Source: Lepidostoma basale
Lineage: Eukaryota > Arthropoda > Insecta > Trichoptera > Lepidostomatidae
NCBI GenBank assembly: GCA_022606425.2
Contig: JAHDVF020001564.1
Span: 682,001-746,000, forward strand
Direction: 5' to 3'
Length of the DNA stretch: 64,000 nt
The notes under the pieces are model-generated. The model was not told the origin of the DNA. It saw nothing but the letters and a program-made list of their open reading frames with translations, and did no database searches. Shown one piece after another: positions 19,191 to 29,874 of the stretch. The number at the start of each line of letters is the position of its first letter. Positions within the stretch are counted from its first letter, which is position 1. The position numbers and the translations under genes were made by a program.

Positions 19191-19372
19191 AATTTTCTTG
19201 TAAATTCAGGGGTGCCACAAGGTTCAAACCTAGGGCCACTCCTCTTCAGCATCTCCATAAATGATACTGCGAAGGTGATAAACTCTCGCGATTCCTTTTA
19301 TTTTCTGATGATCTGAAATTATTCTTAGAAATTTACAAGCCTGACGAATGTCTTCGCCTCTATATTATGTTT
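19191..19372 (+). pseudogene. Jockey-like RT fragment (LINE-J)
   Basis: Reads SGVPQGSNLGPLLFSISIND, RT motif 4 (GVPQGS). After a frame slip the equivalent of F.DDLKLFLEIY appears. A related minus copy is at 22690-22800. Confidence 0.65.
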
Positions 19373-20100
19373 ACGAGTCTCGTATATGTAGAGACATATA
19401 TATATTTTAATTAATGTGCATCAGATATAACAGCACCGGTGAGAGAAACTTAAAGTGAATCCCTCGTGAAAATAGTGGTCTAAGAAAATAATTACAAATG
19501 TCAAGTTATCCATTTGTCATGTTTCAGTTTAAATCTCCACTAATAAACCAACAACGCGGCTCTCTTCACCCGACGTCAGCGGAGATAGGCAACAGCCCGA
19601 GAACGGAACGGAATGTTCCAATTACGAACGCAATAAAACCGCCATAACTGAAAGCGCGGTAAACAAATGACATCTGAAGGATAATAAACGGTGTTGCCAT
19701 CACTGACAACAAACTGTTAGCAACCGGGTAGGCGTGGAGAGGTACAGTCGTAGGCTAAATTAAATAATCACACGCAGAAAATCTTCCAATTGGATATTGT
19801 ATTTTAAATAGGATTTTTAAATTCCAATTTAAGATATTTTACAAAACTATTTGTATTTGTTACCCCTTTTATGAACTATAGGGAAATATTAGTATATTAT
19901 TTCTTATCTAAATGATCAGAAAATAAGATGGTATACTCTTAAAATATAGTGCTTTTTGTTTCTTCTATATTTATCATCACTTTGTCTTATGGATTCACAT
20001 TTAAATAACATTTGAAAAATACTATATTATCAACATTTTGTTTTGAATGTACACAAATACTTGTATACAAATACTGGATTTTACCCATTACGGGTTAATC
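19373..20100. other. No feature recognised
   Basis: A less AT-rich patch at 19550-19740 has no open frame worth calling. Confidence 0.3.
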
Positions 20101-20104
20101 ATTA

Positions 20105-20210
20105 AGAATTTATTGTATCTCAATAGGGACGAAGATGTAAATTATTTGGAAACAGAATATGATGGTCCGGGCGTTTACAGGACTTATGACCTGTCATTCG
20201 TTTCACATTT
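20105..20210 (+). repeat. Dispersed repeat G, short copy
   Basis: TTGTATCTCAATAGGGACG ... ACAGGACTTATGACCTGTCA. Confidence 0.5.
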
Positions 20211-20299
20211 TTTGCACTTTACACAAACACGTTTTGTACTTGCCAAGTTCAGCCCTTGTGGGTGTTTATTATACGTCTGATGGAAAAGTGATTTGATAA

Positions 20300-20640
20300 G
20301 TTATTGATTATTTCAGTGGCTTAATCCGCTGTGCCCAGAGAGTTACTCTGAATGGGGATCAATTTTGGACACTTGTGGCGGCTGGAAATGGTCAGAAATG
20401 GTTAGTATGTGAAGGGAACCCTTCATATAAACGTTTGTCAATTTTCAAAATACATATCTTATAATATCTTTCTTAATATCTTTCTTTAGGATTCCCGATT
20501 ATATAATAGGTACAGCAGAATGACCCTGGTGCATGAAGGTGCACCGAGTAATAATCGTATAGCCTTTTTTGCAGGAGTAGGGGTTTTCGTATGTGGTTAG
20601 AAGCTGTATAACCTCGTTTCGGACTACATGACGTCCAAGT
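20300..20640 (-). pseudogene. LINE-J (Jockey-like) C-terminal fragment
   Basis: DNA match to 32760-33060: TTACTCTGAATGGGGATCAA, GTGGCGGCTGGAAATG, GGATTCCCGATTATATAAT, GGTGCATGAAGGTGCACC. Confidence 0.6.
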
Positions 20641-20789
20641 TCAAGCTGCCCCCTGGTGGGGCGTGGTCTTTAATGTAAATAAGTAATTGATCAACTGTTT
20701 CTTTCTCTTTTATTGATAAACTTGTATACTGCTTGTGCCACCTCCGCCCTAAATATGATCACCCCAGATCCCCCACATTTTCTATGTTC

Positions 20790-20836
20790 CTTCCATCCTG
20801 TGTCCCGACCCTTCCATCCTGTGTCCCGACCCTTCC
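20790..20836 (+). repeat. 24-bp direct tandem duplication
   Basis: CTTCCATCCTGTGTCCCGAC is repeated twice in tandem. Confidence 0.7.
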
Positions 20837-20934
20837 GCATGTTAGATTAAGTAGTAAACATAAACCCTAGCTGCTAAGTTCACCAGAATGTGTATTATTT
20901 GTAAATAAATTGTGTGCGACGTGAGTGGGTGCGG

Positions 20935-21090
20935 GACAGAAGGAACACCGAATAATAGAGTAAATTAAATGTGGCCTGGCATCCCATTGCACTTGATGTC
21001 CTAGAAGGACGAGGGACAGGCTGACGAAATGGCGCCGCTGCACCTTATAACAGCCTCTGGTGTGTGGTGGGACCTTCTATGTATGCTTAA
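20935..21090. repeat. Repeat X, 3' fragment
   Basis: AGAGTAAATTAAATGTGGCC, GGCGCCGCTGCACC and ATAACAGCCTCTGG align with the end of repeat X. Confidence 0.5.
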
Positions 21091-21382
21091 CGTACTTCTT
21101 CAGTGTAAAAAACCCAATATAATGTTTATTGACCAAGGCATTAACACTGTGGTATTCCATAGTAAATATACTTAGGAAATTGAAACATAATCAATAATCA
21201 GATTCCTCCTTGTACTCCTTTCTTCTTAAATACTTAATCTATATTTAATCTCCCAAGCTCCCATTCCCAATCAAATGCAAATAAATCATTTAATATTAAT
21301 TTCTATATAAATTATGTGTTTTCAAATGTATATTTTTTCTAAATTACAATTTTATATATTTTTTTATATTATCATCATGTAT

Positions 21383-21754
21383 ATATTATCATCTTCTTCT
21401 TCTTCTTTTGATAGATCTGACGATCTGTGACACAGAAATCATATCTCGTTGGATGATGAGATCCAGCTGTCCCTCCATCTCTTAGGCGGTCTTCCAGGTG
21501 GGCGGTGTCCGGAAGGGATTTCATAAGCGGCTGTATATGCGAGTCTGTCACCATCCATTCGGGCTACATGGTCCCTCCAGTATCTTCTTCTGGATCTGCT
21601 CCACTGAACGATATCCTCTATTTCGCAGGTTTTTCTTATGTCTGCGTTGCGGACACGATCTCGGAGGGTTTTCCAGTGATTGATCTTAGGACCTTCATCT
21701 CCGATGTTCTTAGTAGTCCCTTGGTTCGCACAGTGTCAGCCCGCGTCTCATCTC
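21383..21754 (-). mobile_element. LINE family N 3' end, insertion with 17-bp TSD
   Basis: ATATTATCATCATGTAT is present at 21366-21382 and again at 21755-21771. Between them, on minus, is the same sequence as 47900-48230 on plus (ACATCGGAGATGAAGGTCC, CCACCTGGAAGACCGCC, GATCTGACGATCTG reversed), ending in an AAGAAGAAG tail at its left end as expected for a minus insertion. Repeat F at about 1465 is the empty site. Confidence 0.8.
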
Positions 21755-21918
21755 ATATTATCATCATGTATCATATTTATTAGTTCTTACTGATAAAAAA
21801 TAATAATTAGTACTTATAACAAATAGCTCAGGTTAATTTTTAAATTTAAATTATTGTATCCAATTTTTAATGCGTTTTTAAAATTAGTCTTTCTTTGTTT
21901 AGTTTTAATTATATTTTT

Positions 21919-21957
21919 ACACCTTAATATGGAGGTATCCTCCGAAACTTGACGTGT
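21919..21957 (+). ncRNA. Decayed hammerhead-like motif in repeat F
   Basis: Keeps stem I ACAC/GTGT, stem II GGAGG/CCTCC and GAAA (21944-21947), but the core has changed to CTTAATA and stem III to ACTTGA. Expected to be inactive. Confidence 0.4.
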
Positions 21958-21984
21958 TTTTTTAATATATTTTTAATATCTAGT

Positions 21985-22355
21985 GGATTAAACAGAGTTA
22001 TTTTCAATTTCCTAAATATAATATAATGTTTTTTATGATTTTTTTATTCAAGATATTTTTTAATTTGATTGTACTTTAGAGCTGCAATAGATATTTAGCC
22101 GTGATAAAGAGCACGCCCGTAGCTGTCAGCTGTTTCCAGAAGCAGGGGGAGGCGACTGCAGAACAAAACGCGGGAAATGTATAAACACAACGCTCACGCG
22201 TGACCCTTATCGTGCGATTACACACATTCTGCACCAGAAGCTGATATCATCGCCACAGATATTCTGGCGAGTGTGTTTTGTTTTGATGCTAACATTCCGA
22301 AATGAATTTGAACTAATTCTTATTTTGAAAACTTAACCATCGATAATAAAAGTTT
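21985..22355. other. No feature recognised
   Basis: A GC-richer patch around 22110-22250 has no supported gene. Confidence 0.3.
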
Positions 22356-22575
22356 AAATTATAGATGCAAGACATTCTTATTCTTCTTATAGGTCTGATA
22401 ACCTGTTGTTGGTTGCTTTTTAATCCTCCTCAGATGTTGATTGCCAACTATCACGCCATCTTTTCGGTGGACAAGAACCCTCCGGTAAACTGTTTTGGAA
22501 TATCTTTGGGATCCTATTTTCTGACACACTCGTTTCAATATATTATCCTTTGGCGTCCACATGTTTAGTCTAGGA
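22356..22575 (-). pseudogene. LINE-like C-terminal remnant
   Basis: Minus frame starts MWTPKDNILKRVCQKIGSQ and includes RRVLVHRKDGVIVGNQHLRR. It looks like a late LINE ORF2 segment, but no diagnostic motif is left. Confidence 0.3.
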
Positions 22576-22689
22576 AATTCTTCAGATCTTTACAATTCTT
22601 ATTTTGTCACGAAGGCTTTTAACATGACTTTTAGACTTCATCGTCCGGACGTTAATTTCTAAGAATAGTTTCAGAACATCGGCAAATAA

Positions 22690-22805
22690 AATAAATCGCT
22701 AGAAGTTTATCACCTTCGCAATATAATTATGGTGAAGTGGAGTGGTCCTAGGTTTGAACCTTGTGGCACCCCTGGATTTATAAGAAAAAAATCTGAGGTA
22801 ACTCT
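22690..22805 (-). pseudogene. LINE-J RT fragment
   Basis: Minus reading contains NPGVPQGSNLGPLHF, the same RT motif as 19191-19372. Confidence 0.6.
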
Positions 22806-22874
22806 ACCTGAGGGATCATCATCACGCTATTTTAAATTTTTATAAATGTCCTAAGGTGTAAAAACGGACTGATA

Positions 22875-23085
22875 ATCTTTACTAAACCTCAGAGATGAAA
22901 ACCCTTCGCTCCATTGCAGGGAAAACACTCAGAGACAGAGTGAGACAGTTAAAGTTAAATCTGTAATACTGAGATCATCGTGAGATAGAGCAGAACAAGG
23001 AGACGACCCTGGTAAGACCGCGTAAACCGTATGAACACTCCCGGAATCAAAAACAAAACCTCAACCATCACTCAAGAAATAGAAT
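22875..23085 (+). pseudogene. LINE family N fragment
   Basis: Reads SEMKTLRSIAGKTLRDRV, then decays. Confidence 0.5.
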
Positions 23086-23135
23086 GCAATTGCAATTGAA
23101 AAATAACCATAAAAAGTTATGTTCAAGGGACTCAC

Positions 23136-23394
23136 CCGTTGCCCAGTGGACGACGGAGTGCTTCTCGTTATCCAGCGCCATCACATCGGCACTGTTGGCC
23201 AGCAGGAAGGTGACGAGCGCCATGTTGCCCTGGATGACCGCGAGGTGAAGTGGCGTGAACCCGTCCTGGTCGCGCGTCTCCAAGAGCGCCGGCGCCGCCA
23301 TGAGCACGCGGTCCGCCGTCACCGCAGTAGGATTGTCGAAGCAGTAGTGCAGGGCCGTCTTCAGCGTACGGTCCCGCTTCAGCACCGCCGTCGG
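23136..23394 (-). CDS. Ankyrin-repeat protein, second visible exon
   Basis: A 259-nt exon encoding about 86 residues. Three ankyrin motifs are visible: TLKTALHYC, then DGFTPLHLAVIQGNMALVTF with LLANSADV, then HSVVHWATG, where the exon ends. Spacing is the usual 33 residues. The 3' splice site is CTATTTGTTGCAG before 23394 and the 5' splice site is GTGAGTC after 23136. The exon enters in phase 0, matching the phase-0 donor of the exon at 31028, and leaves in phase 1, so the gene continues at lower coordinates. Its coding DNA is clearly GC-richer than the surrounding transposons. A protein-interaction scaffold is the general role of ankyrin repeats; the specific family was not identified. Confidence 0.85.
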
Positions 23395-23479
23395 CTGCAA
23401 CAAATAGTCTAATTTACAAAATGCTTCCAACAATCCATATACAGCAGAACCTGGATAATTGGAACCTGGTTAATTGGCA

Positions 23480-24222
23480 CCTCTCGGCCATTATAATAAT
23501 TTGTGCAGTGGTTTTTACTTAATATTATGAAATGCTTCCTAAACCTCGTCCTTTGTCCTACATGCCAAAAACTGTACTCCCCATTTTTTTCCCATCCCGC
23601 ATTTGTCTCCTCTGCCTCTCCTGTTCTTCCCGCTGTATATTCCTGTGGTGTATTATTCTTTTTATATTTTATCATCATCGGCTGTCCCTCGTGTCCGAGG
23701 AAGACTGTCCTTCACGGTTGTGGGTCCGCATGTGACTGAAGAGCCCGATCCTGGACCCACATATTCTGGGGCATCTGGGGCAGGGGAAGGCGCTTGTAAT
23801 GGAGCCGTCACCGTCTCCCAGAGGCCTCTCCTTTCTCCTCTTCCTCCTCTCAGCGGCGTCGTCCTGCGCTGTGCTTCAGAGTTTTGTGTGCCTTTATGTA
23901 CTACTGTTCTCCACCTAGGTCTGTCCTCTGCAGTCTTTTCCCAGCAATCACAGTCGATGCCAGTCTTTGTTTATATTTTATATAATATTTCTGGAATGTT
24001 CATGTATTATATATTATGCTTATTTATTCAATAAAGTACGGAGGAGCATAGAAGTAAGATGGGGTAGATTAAATGTGGTCTGGGACCCCCTTGTTGTTTC
24101 CGTCTTTAAATGTCAGTCCCGGATGGACCGGGGACAGGCCCAGGGAGTGTACGAGCGAGGCTGATAAAAGGGCGCCGCTACGCCCTATAACAGCCTCGGG
24201 TATGTGGCGGGAACTTCTATGT
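23480..24222. repeat. Repeat X, copy 2 (with an internal insertion)
   Basis: Continuous from TCTCGGCCATTATAATAATT to GGGTATGTGGCGGGAAC, without element Y. It contains a separate insertion at 23673-23969. It lies just beyond a Tigger-like end at 23445-23478 (CAGCAGAACCTGGATAATTG). Confidence 0.6.
23673..23969. mobile_element. Insertion with 12-bp target-site duplication
   Basis: TTTATATTTTAT is present at 23661-23672 and 23970-23981. The roughly 297-bp insert starts CATCATCGGCTGTCCCTCG, is absent from repeat X copy 1 (near 6250), and has an even base composition unlike the host repeat. Probably a retroelement 3' end; family not recognised. Confidence 0.6.
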
Positions 24223-24934
24223 TCCTTAAAAAAAAAAAGTTACAAGTTCCAGTCCCATCCACTTGGAGCACTAAAACCTCTTTAATTGGAAAAAATAAAT
24301 CTGCTTAATTGAACTCGACATTCTGGCCTTAAACCTCTGTAATTTATTTACTTATTTATACTTAATACACAAATCGCACGCCTAATAGAACACTGGCTTA
24401 ACTCAAAATAGCAAGTTTTACTCAATCTGACATGAGTCGGTGTTTTAACAAAAACAGTCGAAAAACACGTACGAATGGATAGCGTTAACATTGTGAACGA
24501 TTATCGTACGTACGAATGTATAGTGTTAACATTGTGAAAAATAGATGGATAGCGTTAGCACAAGCCTGTCTAATGTTAACTCAATTATGACCTAAACCAT
24601 AATCGGTCAGTTTACTATTAAGCGTGCGAAATGAGACATAACAAACGAAAAACATTTAGGCGACTCATTTGGACACAAAACGATGTTAAGTAAGGTAACA
24701 AAGATAAGACAAAGAAAAAACAACAACATGAAACCAAAAAAACATACATGTCAGTGAGGCAGTACTCTTTCCAGAATTTGTAATATTTTTTTTATGAATC
24801 CTGCCTCACTGACACTGAAAATGTCCAAATCCGAGACGATTGGATCCAACGTCCGAATTGCTCTTCCTACTGGCATCACCAAAGGCAGGTTGGTTCTGCG
24901 TGACGGAGCAAAAAACAATTGATGTCGGCGCTGT

Positions 24935-25062
24935 CGCAGTAATTGGAAAGCACTGCCTTCTCGACCTCTGCAATTGGCCGGAGTGTACCTCTGTTATTGG
25001 AGAGCAATGCCTTCTCGACCGCTGTAATTGGAGAGCATTGCCTTCTCGATCTCTGTAAACTG
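24935..25062 (+). repeat. Tandem repeat of about 32 bp
   Basis: Units of the type GTAATTGGAGAGCA, TTGCCTTCTCGACC and TCT recur about four times (TCGACCTCTGCAATTGG, ACCTCTGTTATTGGAG, CGACCGCTGTAATTGG). Confidence 0.65.
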
Positions 25063-25117
25063 ACAATTTCACAGTATTTGTTCTGTACTCATCGAAGATA
25101 GTCCACTTTAGATCGCA

Positions 25118-25231
25118 ATGTTTCACAAACGTAAATATAACGGCCATGATTTGAGCTCGAAACTAAAAATCATCCAAGAATTTGACACTGGTAAATCTCG
25201 CGAAGAGTTGTGCAACATTTTTAGCGTGTGA
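25118..25231 (+). pseudogene. N-terminal HTH of a Tigger/pogo transposase
   Basis: 37 codons beginning MFHKRKYNGHDLSSKLKI, then IQEFDTGKSREELCNIF. The pattern KRK...LxxKLxIIxEFxxGKSxxELC is the CENP-B/pogo-type helix-turn-helix at the transposase N-terminus. It stops at TGA 25229-25231, so only the DNA-binding start is left. Confidence 0.65.
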
Positions 25232-25579
25232 AACAGGCCCATATAACTGATTTTTTCAAGCCCCAATAATTAAATATATTGTTTGTATGTGTATGCACGT
25301 ATGTACTCGTACAATTGCAATTTACTTATTAAATTTGTATTGATTGTTTTATGAGTCAATCCATGAATTGTTTTTATTGTTTTTCTGTTTATGTGGTTAC
25401 GAAACCTGGTTAAAAAACCAAAGCACAATCTGGACCTGGATACATGAAAAACTGGATAATTGGAAAACCTGGTTAATTGACCATCGTAACCCTGGTCCCT
25501 TGGAATGCCAATTATCCAGGTTCCATTGTCAATAAAGGCTGCCCACGTCATGCTTCGAGAATATGACCACATTGTAAAA

Positions 25580-25885
25580 TCTGCCCTTCGAATCCCAAGG
25601 GTTAAAAGGAGTGATCTTCGGCCACATGGAGATCAATCAATCAACCAATCAAAGCAGTTAGTTTTCTCAAAAGATATTACAAACAAAATTTAAGTATAAG
25701 GCATCTATTGACAACCGGGACAGAACATAACATCTATTGGGAAAACCCCAGAAGTCCTGGCTCTAGAATATCAAAAAGTAGACCGGAATTCGGAGTGTCG
25801 GGGAGTTGTTCCGTCTGGCACAGGACAGAGAGGCCTACGCCAGGCGGGACCTGACATGGCACTCCAAGAAGAAAGAAGAATTAGG
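25580..25885 (+). pseudogene. RTE-like LINE fragments
   Basis: 25650-25730 has the LINE-E 3' UTR (TTTTCTCAAAAGATATTAC, GCATCTATTGACAACCG). 25740-25885 has a CTGGCACAGGACAGAGAGGC (LAQDREA) ending and an AAGAAGAAAG tail. Confidence 0.5.
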
Positions 25886-25899
25886 AACACGTAAAATAT

Positions 25900-26800
25900 A
25901 GATAATATATAATATCCAAGAACGCACGAGAGATGGTTCAACACTTGAAGAAGAAGAAGATTTTTAATTACGTGATTATAAATAGATATTGATTCATCAC
26001 GCCGAAATGGCAGCCATAATGAAGTCTGCCTACAGAGCCGTCATAAGAAACTTTTCTGTTCGACTAAATGAGTGCCGCAAATGCGAGGGTTTACATTTGG
26101 ACGATATTATTTTTAAGAAATATACATTCCCAAATTGTGTAATTTGACTCACTTTAAAAAAAAATTGATCCACTAAATGTAAACTTTATTTTGAGACAAG
26201 TTGTATTACAGGTATGCCCTGTTGTGAATCATTTGTTATTGTAAAGATGGCGGTGGTTTAGAAATAGTTAGGAACCTTATGATGAATATAATATGAAATA
26301 TTCCACATGTTTTATGTATTGTATCACACGTACATAGATAAATCATATTACATATCAAACTAGCATGAATTTTGATAAGTTTGAAACAAAATCACAGAGA
26401 GAGGGTTTTTCCAATACGTAATGTCTGATATGCATATTTCCAGCGATTGAAATAACGTATAATAAAATTAATTCACAATGTGTGATAGAAAGTTTCAGTT
26501 CAGCGCAAATTGACCCCAATACTTCGTCCATAATACACACTAAAATCCCAGCATGCGTGGAATTTACACCGCACATAATCTGTTTGTTATACATGTGAGT
26601 AAAATATTCCATTTTTTAAAATTTGAATTGTCTCCTGTCGAAATGTATGACCTTCTCTAAAACGCAGAAAATATGTAACCTGATTCAACCATCAGATATC
26701 TAGGCATACACCTGGTAGGAGGAACTGATCTATGTGAAGTAATACAAGCATAAGTCAACAAGGCAGCTCCAATTAGCTCCTTTTAAATCTATAATTTTGA
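25900..26800. other. AT-rich stretch, nothing firm
   Basis: An 85-codon frame at 26355-26612 (minus) shows no motif. GATGGCGGTGG at 26246 is isolated. Confidence 0.3.
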
Positions 26801-27590
26801 AAAGTAATTTTCAAATGCAAAATGGAAAAAGCAAAAATAATGGGACTTGCCATAAATGAAGATAAAACAAAATTGATGATTGCTTCTAATACCACATATC
26901 CATGCCCCCAGGTTTTCTCAGCTGCAAATTACAACTTTGAAATAATTAATTCATTTACATACTTAGGCTCAACAGTTACCAGTGATAATAACACCCGAGA
27001 AGAAATGGACAGAAGGATAATGGCAGCAAACCGATGTTACTACGCTCTCCAAAAACAGTTAAGATCCAAATTACTGCGAAGAACCACAAAAACACTATTG
27101 TACAAGACCCTGATCAAACCAGTCCTCACATATGCCTCTGAAACCTGGGTGATGACAAAACACACTGAAAGGTCCATCGCAGCATTTGAAAGAAGGGTTC
27201 TTAGGACAATATATGGCCCAGTGAGAGACCACAATGGTTGGCGTCGTCGATATAACCGAGAGCTATATGATATCTACGAGTATAAAGAGCCCGATGTGAT
27301 CAGATCCATCAAAGTAGGGCGCTTGAGATGGGCTGGTCACATAATCAGAATGGACGACGACAACCCTACAAAACGCCTCACGCTCTCAGTACCACAGGGA
27401 CGTAGAAGACCAGGAAGGCCCAAAATGCGATGGATGGACAGTGTCAACACGGATGCATCGGTGTTGCAAGTGAGAAATTGGAGAATAAGGGCATCAAACA
27501 GACAAGAATGGAGGAAGCTCCTGGATTCAGCCAAGGCCCACCCAGGGCTGTCGAGCTTAGGATGATGATGATGAATATATTATAATATAA
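26801..27590 (+). pseudogene. RTE-like LINE ORF2 C-terminal half, open frame
   Basis: Frame 26822-27565 (247 aa) is the longest open frame in the window. It contains NEDKTKLMIA, FTYLGSTVTSDNNTREEMDR, LYKTLIKPVLTYASETWVMT, RRVLRTIYGPVRD, RLRWAGHIIRMDDDNP, GRRRPGRPKMRWMDSV and NRQEWRKLLDSAKAHPGLSS. This is the thumb and C-terminal part that follows the catalytic palm, which is truncated away. It ends in GATGATGATGA, its 3' tail. Relatively young, as no stops have accumulated. Confidence 0.8.
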
Positions 27591-27599
27591 TAAGCTAAT

Positions 27600-27826
27600 A
27601 AATCATATAAAAAATGGATAAGAAGACTGCTGACTTGGAGACCGTGGACGGCAAAGAGAAGTGCAGGGCGACCGCAACTACGGTGGAAGGATGATCTGAA
27701 CAGACACGTTGGAATAACCTGGATGCAGTCTGCAAAGGACAGAGTGACACGGAAGCGAATGGAGGAGGCCTTTGTCCAGGAATGGATGGGAATAGGTTGA
27801 GGAAGAAGAAGGAGAAGAATAATATA
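27600..27826 (+). pseudogene. RTE-like LINE C-terminus
   Basis: RPWTAKRSAGRPQLRWKDDL, then WMQSAKDR and EEAFVQEWMGIG, stop, and an AGAAGAAGGAGAAG tail. Confidence 0.65.
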
Positions 27827-27828
27827 TT

Positions 27829-28333
27829 AGGTGTACAACTTTGCTTCCGCCGTTTTTTCCTTCCATCGTTGGCCACTACTTTCTCCCATCTTTCAGGCAG
27901 CGTACGAATCCCGTCTCGAAAAAACTCGTAATCGTTTGAGACGATCCACGAATCGATCTAAGTTTTCACTTCTCTATAAAAACGGAAGTGCTGGTCAGCC
28001 AGGTCGTCAGACATTGATCGAAACAAGTGATAGTCAGAGGGAGCAATGTCTGGAGAATACGGCGGGTGGGGTAGGACTTCCCATTTTAACGTTTCCAAGT
28101 ATGTTTTGACGGGCTTTGCGACATGGGGTCGAGCATTGTCATGCTGCAAAATCAATTTATCGTGTCTATCGTTGTATTGCGGCCGTTTGTCTTTCAGTGC
28201 TCTTTTGATACACATCGCCTGTGATTTTTTCAGTCGGTTTTAGTAGCTTATAATACACTACGCGAGCTGGTCCCACCAAATACAGAGCATGACCTTGGAA
28301 CCGTGAATATTCGGTTTGGCCGTCGATACGGAA
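27829..28333 (-). pseudogene. mariner transposase, 3' half with TIR
   Basis: Minus frame 27958-28215 includes LILQHDNARPHVAKPVKTYL and EVLPHPPYSPDIAPSDYHLF, with the second catalytic D (HDNARPH) and the third D (APSDYHLF) of the mariner DD34D triad, then LADQHFRFY and WEKVVANDGRKK past the frame. VMLCIWWDQ lies upstream with stops around it. TAGGTGTACAACTTTGCTTC at 27829-27848 is the terminal inverted repeat next to a TA. The N-terminal half is missing at the junction with LINE-C. Confidence 0.85.
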
Positions 28334-28334
28334 G

Positions 28335-28692
28335 CATAATATAAGGAAGGAATGTAGAGCAGAAGAAAGTATTATGAACAAAATTATGAAAGGATCGATA
28401 CGTTAGTTTGGACATATGGAACGCATGGATGAAAGAACAATGGTTAAGAAAATATACGTTATCGGTGTGAATGGAATACGTAGTCGTAGGAAACCAAGGA
28501 AAACTTGGCTAGACCAGATTAATCAATTTTTAAAGGTCGGCCATGTTGGATGTCGGAGCAATCGACGTGCGTGTATGAATCGCTGTATGAATGTGAAGGA
28601 TACCAGAGACGTGTGTCAGGATTGAGTTGTGTTGCGATCCATTTTCTTTGCCTACCCCTTCGGAGAAATGACGTGATGGTTTGTTGTTGTTA
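28335..28692 (+). pseudogene. LINE-C C-terminal remnant
   Basis: Frame 28416-28625: MERMDERTMVKKIYVIGVNG, RKTWLDQINQFLKVGHV and RRACMNRCMNVKD. It ends CCCCTTCGGAGAAATGACG, GTGATGGTTTGTTGTTG, a TTG-type tail. The 5' end abuts the mariner fragment. Confidence 0.65.
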
Positions 28693-28784
28693 TTGCATTC
28701 AAATCAAATCAGTTGATTTCATCAATAGACATTACAAAACTAATTTTTAAGGCATCTATTGAGAGCAGGTAAAATAATATATTG
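28693..28784 (-). mobile_element. LINE-E 3' UTR fragment
   Basis: TCAAATCAAATCAGTTGATT and GGCATCTATTGAGAGCAGG match the LINE-E 3' ends at 41820 and 60138. Confidence 0.5.
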
Positions 28785-29095
28785 TTTTAATTGTATCTCA
28801 ATAGAGACGAAGACGTAAACTGGAAACTGAACATGGATGATCAAGGTGTTTACAGGACTTATGACCTGTCATTGGTTGGGTTAAGCGCACGCTTTTAGTA
28901 ATTACAACATTCCCCATTCCACCTTTGTTATTTGTGATCATGCATGACAAATTTTTGGAAGATGTATATATACTTCAAAATCCATATTTATCTTCACGTG
29001 GCAGTTTCAGTCAGCCATCTATGTAGATTTGGTTGCACTAGTGAATTTTTTCAAGAATTAACCTATACAACCGACCCACTAACGCCATAATATAT
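28785..29095 (+). repeat. Dispersed repeat G, long copy
   Basis: Nearly identical to 61655-61955, from AATTGTATCTCAATAGAGAC to CCGACCCACTAACGCCAT. A TGTATATATACTTC and CAGTTTCAGTCAGCC pair sits inside. Confidence 0.7.
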
Positions 29096-29224
29096 TTTAT
29101 AGTATACTACCAGAAACGCATGAGAGATGGTTCGACATTAGGAAGACAAGATACTCTCCAGAATTAAGAGTTTTTGCCTTCTGAACGTGCTTTGATTATC
29201 TGAAAGACGTCGATCTTCGAGGAG
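29096..29224 (-). mobile_element. LINE-E fragment
   Basis: CATGAGAGATGGTTCGACAT and AAAGACGTCGATCTTCGAGG, the reversed C-terminal end of LINE-E. Confidence 0.55.
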
Positions 29225-29640
29225 TAAGATAAGAGTAAGATAAGAATTTATAAAGCACGCGTAAAACCAATAATAACATATGGCGTTGTACCAAGGACAG
29301 ACACAGTCAGTAACAAACAAGTTCTGAGGACTTCCGAGATGAAAACACTGAGAATGATAGCATGGCAAGAGGAACACCAGATTAAGAGATATATATGAGA
29401 CTGAGGATATTATAAGATGGAGTAGACAGCAACGGAGGGACTGGTACGGTCATATCCAAAGAACCAGACTACCAGACTACCCTATATTGTACTACATAAT
29501 CAGCATCACGGGACTCCTTCTCGTGAAGGACCTCCTTAAATATGAAAGGACAGCTGGGAATCCATTTCACCAGAGAAGCAACCCTCTGGACCACATAGAT
29601 CTACAGCAAGAACGAAGAAAGTGAAGAAGAAGAAATTCTC
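29225..29640 (+). pseudogene. LINE family N remnant
   Basis: KIRIYKARVKPIITYGVVP, VLRTSEMKTLRMIAW, later IIRWSRQQRRDWYGHIQRT. Ends in GTGAAGAAGAAGAAA. The 29480-29640 part matches 8338-8497. Confidence 0.6.
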
Positions 29641-29654
29641 TACTGAAGAACACC

Positions 29655-29835
29655 ATTTCTTAGGCGAATGTTTGGTAAATCTGTATATGATAAGAGTGCC
29701 AAATCCAAATATGTATAAGAAGTGAATGCAGTAAATATGAAAGTGTTATGAACAAAATGATGAAAGGATCATTAAGATGGTTTGGACACATATAAAGAAT
29801 GAATAAATAAAGTGTATGTGTGTTAATAGTGTGAA
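29655..29835 (+). pseudogene. LINE-A remnant, degraded
   Basis: Has DNA-level AGGCGAATGTTTGGTAAATC and AAAGGATCATTAAGATGGTT but no open frame. Confidence 0.5.
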
Positions 29836-29874
29836 TGAAAAACGAAAGGTAGAACGTTATTCTGCTCTTTGTTT

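Larger units (their letters stand above)
21245..21980 (+). repeat. Repeat F, copy 2 (interrupted by a LINE)
   Basis: Starts CCCAAGCTCCCATTCCCAATC and ends in a worn hammerhead-like hairpin. It is split by 21383-21754. Confidence 0.6.
24230..25530 (+). mobile_element. Decayed Tigger/pogo-like element region
   Basis: The right end carries GCCAATTATCCAGGTTCCAT (25508-25527), the inverse of AACCTGGATAATTGG at 23452. Inside are AACCTCTTTAATTGG-type repeats, a tandem array (24935-25062) and the start of a CENP-B-like DNA-binding domain (25118-25231). LINE-E-like (24840-24920) and other fragments intrude. Confidence 0.5.

Noticed and set aside
23119..23412. 97-codon plus frame
   Set aside because: Shadow of the ankyrin exon on the opposite strand.
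24935..25062. CRISPR-like array
   Set aside because: Units are imperfect and adjacent with no unique spacers, in a eukaryotic transposon.
26355..26612. 85-codon minus-strand frame as a gene
   Set aside because: No motif, AT-rich, no splice or start context; consistent with chance.
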